Below, one piece after another: positions 60,001-64,000 of a stretch of 64,000 nt of DNA. The notes beneath the pieces are model-generated. The model was not told the DNA's origin, made no database searches, and was given only the letters and a program-made list of their open reading frames with translations. The stretch comes from Phoronis australis (lineage: Eukaryota > Phoronida > Phoronidae). Position 1 is the first letter of the stretch; each line of letters opens with the position of its first letter. The stretch covers positions 332,345 through 396,344 of the forward strand of contig NMRA01000270.1 of the NCBI GenBank assembly GCA_002633005.1, read 5' to 3'. A program made the position numbers and the translations under genes.

Positions 60001-62202
60001 CAATTCTTTGCTTAGCGAAATTTCACTTATATAGGCAAAGACTGCAAAAGGTTAAGCCCAATTTTCAATCATTTTTATATAAGGAATGTGATTACCATAA
60101 TCTGGAAAAAATACTAACAATTATAAACTGGATGCTGAGAGATTCCAGGTAAGGTGGTCTTCTTTTTTGCCTAGCAACTAGCTTTTATACGCTTCGATAA
60201 TGTTCGTAATTTGTTTGATGTACTTGACCAGATTTCATATTTCTGTACATCTATGTACTGGTTGGTTGAATTAATAAATGTTTCATTCAAAAAAAACAAG
60301 AGCAACACAGAGCCTTGAAATGCGCCCGCAAATGCACCACATATGGTGTGCCTAGAGTTATTTATCTGTATCATATAAATGGCCAAAACGTCCAATCCAT
60401 AAGAAAACGAAACATGCCATCGCTTTTTCAATAGAAAGCTATTTACTAAATTTCATAAAAATCTGACAAAGAACTTAAGAGAAACAAAAGAGAACAGAAA
60501 AAATATTTAACTGCCACTAGGGGGCACAACGTCCGCCTGAAAGTCGTCATCTATTGTTAGTTTCCTTTAAATCCACTTACTAAATTCAATAAAGATCCAG
60601 CAGTAGGTTTACTAGATATAGCTATGGATGCAAAACAAAACAAAACCACCACTAGGAGGCGCCACAGTAGTAAGCCATCGGAAAATCATTGTCAGCTATC
60701 CTTTTCATAGTAAGAACACACATGCCAATTTTCACAATCATACTTAGAGCAGTTTGGTTAATAGAGGGGTGGACGTCAAAAAACAGACTCAAAACAGTAT
60801 AAACGGCCACTAGGTTGCGCAAACTATGTCGAATCCACCCAAAAACAAGAAGATAGTGTCATCTCACTAATAGCTGCCTATATTCAAAATTTTGTGAAAA
60901 TACGTTGAGGACTTCCGAAGATGCTAAAATTGCCACTAGGGGGCACACCGGTAGTCGGAGAGATCCGAAATTTGTTGTCATCCCTCGTCAGCTTGATAGG
61001 AACACATCTACCAAATCTCATCAAGATCCTGTGAGGGGTTTAGGAGATACAGCTGCGGATGCCGGACGATGGACGCCCAGAGAGAGATGACAGCAATATG
61101 CGACCACAAATATGTGGGCGCGTAAAAAAACTTCTCAGTCAGATGTTAATTTGGCCAACTTAAAATGTCAGGTGCTTATTGGAACTGGCGCGCCCTTGTT
61201 TCCTGCACACGTCCGATGCAATTTAGGCCCAGGACCATCTGCATCCTCATAGACACTGCTGCATTCACGTTTTATTTCTGACAATGTCCAACATAGTTAC
61301 GACTGATATGGGATGCACATGTGACTTACCTTCAAGAAACATCACATTCTTGAATGACTCCTGCAACTTGTTAAGAAGCACTATGACAAAATTGTCACTG
61401 GTCAGCACCTCCGGATTGACAGAGCATTGGTCGTAGACAACGATCTCAAAGTCTTCGTCGGGCAGGAACTGGCAAGACTGACTGAGAAGGTCTTTGATGC
61501 AAATCTACAACAAGAGTCACTTAGGAATACAAGATCATAAGGAACTGGTACGATGGGCTGAGAAGGTCTTTGATACAAATCTACAAGAGTGATTTAGGAT
61601 TAAAGGATCATTAGGCTGGCTCACACTCACAGACATAGCATAACATAAAAGTGAGCCATATAACCATGTGAACATAGTATGCAGAAGAGTAACTTAGTGA
61701 TTCTGTCAGCGAGAAAGGTATGTTGCTCAGCAAATATGGGATTTGCATGGGAAACAATAGGGTTTGTCCAGCAAAACTGTGAAGTGGGAATGCCTTAAAT
61801 CCTACTCCCATTACAAATATGGGTTGCAACACGTCTTGTACAGGGAAGGTTAAACACATTCCAGTGAGAGCAATTGTTAGAAATCGAGTTCAATCGCTGC
61901 GATAATGTATGACATCAGGTATTTAGTTCTGCAATAAGACCGCCACGATCACATGATAAATTCGATGATGCAGAGATCGTTTCTCATATCAGTAAGGAAC
62001 AAGTTGAGACCACAACTCAACTGTTTGTTTCTTTGAAGGCACCATGGATTTATACCAGTTTTTGAGTTTGTACAATCTAAGAGGGTTTCACCTTTCCTTG
62101 TTGTAGCCTTCTCTTGACCAACTTAGAACAACACACATTGACAGACTTGTGGATGTTGGACGTGTTGAACTCCAAGAAGGACCGGCTGTCAATCAGCAGA
62201 AA
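24426..62202 (-). CDS. DUSP16: Dual-specificity MAP kinase phosphatase, DUSP8/DUSP16 (MKP-7) type, 5' partial
   Basis: Visible exons in transcript order: 62202-62092, 61504-61330, 29022-28829, 27580-27433, 26053-25930, 25539-24426, giving 621 residues with consistent phases. The rhodanese/CH2 region starts FLLIDSRSFLEFN (1-13) and has the basic kinase-interaction motif KLVKRRLQQGK (27-37). The phosphatase domain has ILSFLFLGSQ, PVNDN with the likely general acid D192, and the signature HCVAGISRSPTLAIAY with nucleophile C223 and R229. It ends in VKEKRPTISPNFNFLGQLLE. A long Ser-rich tail follows (about 350 residues). Known for DUSP8/16: they dephosphorylate the Thr and Tyr of the activation loop in JNK and p38, mainly in the cytoplasm, and have this same extended tail. 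Vertebrate DUSP8 and DUSP16 are paralogues, so this is probably the single invertebrate co-orthologue. The start-codon exon (about 25-30 residues) was not found in the window. Confidence 0.95.
24901..24916 (+). promoter_or_regulatory. CTCF-like motif inside DUSP8/16 coding exon
   Basis: CTCACTAGAGGGCGCT fits the CTCF core with one or two mismatches. It overlaps codons, so coding constraint could explain its presence. Confidence 0.25.
25540..25929 (-). other. DUSP8/16 last intron, nothing else seen
   Basis: A 390-nt AT-rich intron with standard GT-AG ends. Confidence 0.8.
25930..26053 (-). CDS. DUSP16: DUSP8/16 exon: catalytic loop
   Basis: Acceptor TTCTTCCAG and donor GTAAGA. It encodes EKVREANGCVIIHC, then VAGISRSPTLAIAYLMTHLN and MSMDEAYR. 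The HCxxGxxRS nucleophile and phosphate-binding residues are all intact, so an active enzyme is expected. Ends two bases into the Arg codon. Confidence 0.97.
26054..27432 (-). other. DUSP8/16 intron with a GC-richer, doubly open patch
   Basis: At about 26817-27163 both strands are open. The + frame (26828-27163) is Cys/His-rich and the - frame (26817-27038) has mixed composition. I recognise neither, and neither has convincing splice sites. A repeat remnant or chance is likeliest. The rest is plain AT-rich intron. Confidence 0.45.
27433..27580 (-). CDS. DUSP16: DUSP8/16 exon: phosphatase core with general-acid loop
   Basis: Acceptor TTTTGCTAG and donor GTAAGG. It encodes VNGIGYVLNVSISSPKPSHV, SHFLRIPVNDNYCAKLLPYF and HQAFQFI. 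NGIGYVLN and SHFLR(I/V)PVND are DUSP8/16 signatures. Ends with one carried base. Confidence 0.95.
27581..28828 (-). other. DUSP8/16 intron, no feature seen
   Basis: AT-rich. The only internal repetition noticed is a doubled ACATACAATATGTCTAC near 28445-28480. Confidence 0.6.
28829..29022 (-). CDS. DUSP16: DUSP8/16 exon: linker to start of phosphatase domain
   Basis: Acceptor ACTTACAG and donor GTAAAT. It encodes GGFLEFQASHPKLC, SVSQPCLSATNSEGPTKIL and FLFLGSQQDALSKETAE. The GGF-EF and SQPCL...GPT(K/R)IL strings match DUSP16. Phase 0 at its end. Confidence 0.94.
29037..29235. repeat. Degenerate tandem repeat, unit about 28-30 bp
   Basis: About seven imperfect copies of a unit like GGCATCACTGTGAAACAGTG plus AACACAGG. 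It starts 15 nt upstream (in transcript sense) of the acceptor of the exon at 29022, where the polypyrimidine tract and branch site should lie. Confidence 0.8.
30965..31040 (-). mobile_element. tRNA-like pseudogene or SINE head
   Basis: On the - strand, about 70 nt from TTAGCGCGGGTTGACCAG to GTTGATCCCGGCTC give A-box-like and B-box-like strings at true tRNA spacing. The stems do not pair convincingly, so it is not called a functional tRNA. Confidence 0.4.
32990..33102. repeat. CA/CACG microsatellite
   Basis: An interrupted run of ACAC and GCAC dinucleotides with a pure (CA)n core near 33041-33068. The Val/Cys-rich open frame on the - strand at 32619-33131 is translation of this repeat. Confidence 0.95.
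35815..35911. other. CpG-containing island with candidate first exon in the giant intron
   Basis: Embedded in AT-rich intron. On +, an ATG at 35829 opens MATAQCRVFNDQPCSQGNGN and reaches ...APFEK at the donor-like AAAAG|GTGAAT near 35911. On -, the same patch reads ATGACGGAGCTGAAG followed by the donor GTATGAG. The - reading could be an alternative first exon of the phosphatase. However, its coding phase would not fit the acceptor at 29022, so it would have to be 5' UTR. Unproven on either strand. Confidence 0.3.
39704..39781. repeat. 39-bp perfect tandem duplication
   Basis: CAGACTACCATCATTTGTGA plus GGAGACTATTGTTTCACA occurs twice back to back (39704 and 39743) with no mismatch, so the duplication is recent. 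Confidence 0.95.
40690..40806. repeat. Diverged direct repeat, about 85-bp spacing
   Basis: AAAAATCTGACCATATGATT plus CAC occurs in both copies, preceded by related GGTAATTA/TGTAATTA sequence. Confidence 0.7.
45707..45923. mobile_element. Possible MITE with imperfect inverted ends
   Basis: GCGCAACTTACCTCAC at 45707 is the inverse, with a few mismatches, of GTGGGGTAAGTTGCAC at 45908. Related inner blocks (GTGGGGTAAATTG, GGTAACTTGCACCAC) lie between, as in internally repetitive MITEs. The element is about 217 bp with no coding capacity. Target-site duplications were not recognised. Confidence 0.4.
47872..47961. repeat. 23-bp tandem repeat, 4 copies
   Basis: Four near-identical units of GACAAGAAAGTCATCTTTGG plus GTA. 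One copy has GCA at the end, and the last unit is truncated. Confidence 0.95.
48634..48734. repeat. Perfect inverted repeat: 48-bp arms, 5-nt loop
   Basis: The left arm starts AAAAAGCGAGAGAAGTTACT at 48634 and the right arm ends AGTAACTTCTCTCGCTTTTT at 48734. The inner ends CATACCTA and TAGGTATG surround the loop ACTTC. I found no mismatch across the 48 pairs. The flanks (GATGATGGC and ACCAATTTT) show no target-site duplication. Confidence 0.95.
49076..49088 (-). promoter_or_regulatory. CTCF-like motif, - orientation
   Basis: The - strand reads CCGCCAGATGGCG, a close match to CCASYAGRKGGC. Motif only. Confidence 0.3.
50085..50160 (-). mobile_element. Weak tRNA-like remnant
   Basis: The - strand reads CTCCCTGGTGGTTCAACTGG then CAGACTACC, like a tRNA 5' half with A box. 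No B box was found downstream, so at best it is a SINE fragment. Confidence 0.2.
51793..51807 (+). promoter_or_regulatory. CTCF-like motif
   Basis: ACACCAGGGGGCACT differs from the strong CTCF core CCACCAGGGGGCGC at only two positions. Motif only. Confidence 0.35.
54500..54535. repeat. Short inverted repeat
   Basis: CACTGTTTCA and TGAAACAGTG flank a 5-nt loop (TGCAT). No T-run or other terminator context. Confidence 0.6.
56137..56660. repeat. 36-bp minisatellite with degenerate 30-bp flanking copies
   Basis: The core at about 56190-56430 has seven near-identical 36-bp units (CATCCAAACTGATAGATGGT plus CAGAATACTGTACGTG). Outer copies lack the ACGTGC part, are about 30 bp long and are more diverged, so the core looks like a later expansion of an older array. 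The open frames on both strands here are repeat translation. Confidence 0.95.
58744..58852. repeat. 18-bp tandem repeat, about 6 imperfect copies
   Basis: Unit AGCAGACGGTCATTGGAA, with substitutions and partial copies. Confidence 0.85.
59106..60298 (+). pseudogene. Decayed LINE (non-LTR retrotransposon) 3' end
   Basis: Fragments of a LINE reverse-transcriptase C-terminus occur in order: PLWYNSKICIDSSPVFWNEW (about 59300-59375), a region after WKKIHSVIYHC with FQFRINHRLIGTNSYLKKIG, then a CEQHKETILHLYCECSV zinc-knuckle-like motif (59462-59900). After a frame change near 59900 the reading continues with AKFHLYRQRLQKVKPNFQSF. The frame is broken at least twice. A 3' tail with AATAAA at 60273 and an A run at about 60289-60296 mark the 3' end. 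LWxN...FWxxW resembles L1/Tx1-like LINEs in marine animals, but the clade is not certain. The 5' end is truncated or too diverged to see. Confidence 0.8.
60514..60527 (+). promoter_or_regulatory. CTCF-like motif 1 of array
   Basis: CCACTAGGGGGCAC fits the CTCF core CCASYAGRKGGCRS at every position but the last. Motif only. Confidence 0.45.
60649..60662 (+). promoter_or_regulatory. CTCF-like motif 2 of array
   Basis: CCACTAGGAGGCGC, a close match to the CTCF core with one change in the G run. Confidence 0.4.
60933..60946 (+). promoter_or_regulatory. CTCF-like motif 4 of array
   Basis: CCACTAGGGGGCAC, identical to motif 1. The third copy at 60807 (CCACTAGGTTGCGC) has lost the central G run and is probably not bindable. 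Confidence 0.45.
61330..61504 (-). CDS. DUSP16: DUSP8/16 exon: rest of rhodanese/CH2 domain
   Basis: Acceptor TTGTAG and donor GTAAGT. It encodes ICIKDLLSQSCQFLPDEDF, EIVVYDQCS and VIVLLNKLQESFKNVMFLEG. The VVYDQ and LLxKLxxSF strings match DUSP16. Ends with one carried base; the following intron is 32.3 kb. Its 5' end is partly duplicated upstream in the intron (61541-61614). Confidence 0.94.
61465..61614. repeat. 76-bp tandem duplication spanning a DUSP exon 5' end
   Basis: 61465-61540 and 61541-61614 align from GGAACTGG through AGAAGGTCTTTGATRCAAAT and CTACAA. The first copy holds the first 40 nt of the exon at 61504, its acceptor and some intron. The second copy, deeper in the intron, retains an acceptor-like TTGTAG and the following exon-like bases. 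Confidence 0.9.
61505..62091 (-). other. DUSP8/16 intron between rhodanese exons
   Basis: A 587-nt GT-AG intron. Apart from the partial exon duplication it holds nothing recognised. Confidence 0.8.
62092..62202 (-). CDS. DUSP16: DUSP8/16 exon: rhodanese start and kinase-interaction motif
   Basis: Acceptor TTTTTCAG and donor GTGAAA on the - strand. 37 codons, phase 0 on both sides: FLLIDSRSFLEFNTSNIHKS, then VNVCCSKLVKRRLQQGK. DUSP16 has LLIDSRPFVEYNTSHI and CSKLMKRRLQQ here. The initiator exon must lie upstream. Confidence 0.95.
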
Positions 62203-64000
62203 CTGAAAAAGAAGAAATTTACATCAGCTGAGCATAGGACACAGTAAACAGCAAGACACACCAGTCAACGCTGCGACTGCATAAACTGTGATCACTAACA
62301 AAAAGCATCCTAACCATGGTATTTTTAATTACGTTAGGAAAAAAACACGATTGGTCTCATTGTTTAACGAAAAAAGCATCCCCCTGCATCACTTTCCGGA
62401 AGCTCTGGACTGCTAAATCTGGAAAAAGAACAAAAATGTGTAGGACTAAAAACACCACAGCAATTCTCAAAAAACAGACCAGAGCTAATTATGCTCTTTT
62501 TGTCCTTATTATTGGTGTGGCCTTAAAGGTGCTGGAACTGCTAGAAAAATAACCTTGATAGTGCAATAGCGGGATATTACGTGACCATATTTTGAGAACC
62601 AGTTTCCAAAATGCAGTTTAGTTAAAGCTGCTATAAAACCCTCTGGGGTTCTGCAAGTTTATAAACATTCATTGACTAAAACCCATTGTTAGCCTGCTAG
62701 CTGAGAATGTCCACCCTTCAACATCCATTTTTGTTTTAAAAGAATGCGATAACAAACTGCTGGCAAAAAAAATCCTACGGCCACAGCACGCCCGTCACTG
62801 AAAAACTGCAAGCATTTTAACCACCCATGTGAACGTAGTAATTGTTTTAACCACCCATGTGAACGTGGTAATTGCTTTAACCACTCATGTGAATGAGGTA
62901 CTTGTTTTGTTCGATCATTGTTTCGACCATTCGTAGATCATTAGAATGTGGTGCTTGTTTCGACTCAAACCAGACAGGAAGGTATGTCATGGCCTTGTCA
63001 TGGCTACAGTCCCCTTGTATTGAACAAGTATTGACCACTTTCATTTGCTATCAATTCAATCCAGGTTTTTCAACCTCTGCTGTTGTCACCTGTTTTTGTC
63101 AACCATATATTGCATCTGTCTGGACTTTCACATATTAAAACTCCCATCAATACTCAAGGAGAAAACACTCTAACCCTGAGAAATATGATTCAGAATGTCT
63201 AAAAAACTGTCCACTACGCAGGCGGGTGAAGAGAGAAATAACCGAACACCACAGGAAGCCTTGAGTTGCCCACCGTCCATCACAACCGATAGAATGTCCC
63301 CTTAGCCATACGGTAAAGTCGCGTGATTTTCGGACGGCCCGCCATTTTCGACCAAGAATAAATATTTCCGAAATGAGTTTTTCATGGTCCACGAAATTCG
63401 TACAAGGTCCAAAAACTGTTTTTCAATGATCCTCGAATTTCGGACAATGTCATAAACGTCGGATTTTTGTCCCGCGACTTTCGGACAAGGAAAATTTTAG
63501 AAACGCTAATTTAGGATCGACGCAACTCCCGTGTCACTAAAGCGTTCAACGGATGATTACTACTCGATAAGGCTTGAATCTGAGAATTGGGGTAACGGGC
63601 TTTGTAATTTTTACCTTGTCTTGACGATGTCATGACCGTTACTCGATTGTCTTGCGTTTAGCTTGAGTTTGGCGCTTTAGCTATGAAAAAAGTCACCGAG
63701 TCTCGCATGACGAAAATTTCTGATGAAAATACAAATGGGAAATACACGGAAGGCTGCAGTTTTTCGTTGTAGCGTAACATGTGCTCTGGTTTAATTAGAC
63801 CGTGTTGTTCAACTTCCGACTGTGACATTGAACTTGCACGCCTCAACTTGCGTGTTTACGAAGCGTTTTTATTTTTAAAACGTCCTGGCCTTTGCAAATG
63901 CCCTTGTTAGTGGCTAAAATCTCCCGACGACGTGTCTGGATTTTATTCTTGACGTGATGAGAAATATTTTTTGTTTAGGCCCCCATACACAATAGGTCAC
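62203..64000 (-). other. Sequence upstream of first visible DUSP exon
   Basis: The initiator exon should encode about 25-30 residues ending just before FLLIDSR in phase 0. I could not find one here, so it is probably beyond the window. 63290-63520 contains several TTTCGGAC strings in mixed spacing. No promoter was identified. Confidence 0.5.
62815..62905. repeat. 30-bp tandem repeat, 3 copies
   Basis: Three copies of TTTTAACCACCCATGTGAAC plus GTAGTAATTG. The third is more diverged. Confidence 0.95.

Larger units (their letters stand above)
60430..61095 (+). repeat. Array of four diverged modules with CTCF-like cores
   Basis: CCACTAGG recurs at 60514, 60649, 60807 and 60933 (spacing 135, 158 and 126), always in the same orientation. 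Each is followed 60-100 nt later by related text, for example AATTTCATAAAAATCTGAC and AATCTCATCAAGATCCTGTG, then TTTAGGAGATACAGCTGCGG. It ends with a GATGGACGCC tail near 61067. This is an old tandem or composite repeat next to the LINE end. Confidence 0.8.
29023..61329 (-). other. Giant 32.3-kb DUSP8/16 intron
   Basis: The phase-1 donor at 61329 and the phase-1 acceptor at 29023 fit each other, and no further conserved DUSP exon is expected between them. The contents are listed separately: minisatellites, hairpin, LINE remnant, CTCF-like array and a candidate alternative first exon. The stretches 33361-35800, 35980-39700, 41000-45700, 45930-47870, 48740-51790 and 51810-56130 are AT-rich. They hold only scattered short open frames without recognisable domains. 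Confidence 0.85.

Noticed and set aside
63147-63392. 81-residue - frame starting MDHEKLISEIF, considered as the missing DUSP start exon
   Set aside because: It does not resemble the DUSP8/16 N-terminus and has no donor in phase 0 leading to FLLIDSR.

Overview
This is eukaryotic nuclear DNA from an animal, most likely a marine invertebrate bilaterian. Genes are split into short exons by long AT-rich introns with GT-AG boundaries, and the non-coding DNA is full of minisatellites, tRNA-derived SINE-like copies and a decayed LINE. Both genes resemble their vertebrate counterparts closely, which would suit an invertebrate deuterostome or a slowly evolving lophotrochozoan, but the species cannot be fixed from this window. 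A 156-base N gap at 17279-17434 and isolated n characters show it is a draft assembly.

Two genes are present and they converge. ARMC2 (armadillo repeat containing 2, a sperm-flagellum/cilium assembly factor) lies on the + strand from about 4780 to 22151. I resolved 18 coding exons, about 819 residues in total. Every splice phase agrees except between exons 7 and 8, where an expected exon is absent from the assembled sequence. The second gene is a MAP kinase phosphatase of the DUSP8/DUSP16 type on the - strand. Six coding exons lie between 62202 and 24426 (621 residues), with a rhodanese/kinase-binding module, a dual-specificity phosphatase domain with an intact HCxxGxxR active site, and a long C-terminal tail. 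Its start-codon exon is not visible and probably lies beyond 64000. One intron of this gene (29023-61329) is 32.3 kb and fills half of the window.

Layout: 1-4779 is non-coding DNA upstream of ARMC2. 4780-22151 is ARMC2; its introns hold two 14-bp minisatellites, a 78-bp minisatellite, a SINE pair and a 1.24-kb direct duplication beside the gap. 22152-24425 is the convergent intergenic/3' UTR interval. 24426-29022 holds four DUSP exons. 29023-61329 is the giant intron, with minisatellites, a perfect 48-bp-arm hairpin, a LINE 3' end and a module array carrying CTCF-like motifs. 61330-62202 holds two exons, and 62203-64000 is upstream intron or 5' sequence.

The two genes have no known shared pathway: one serves axoneme assembly and the other switches off JNK/p38 signalling. 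I found no CRISPR array, operon, prokaryotic element or convincing new multi-gene system. The items most worth following are the missing ARMC2 exon, the GC-AG intron, the duplication beside the gap with its CpG-rich patch, the long hairpin, and the repeat-borne CTCF-like motifs.
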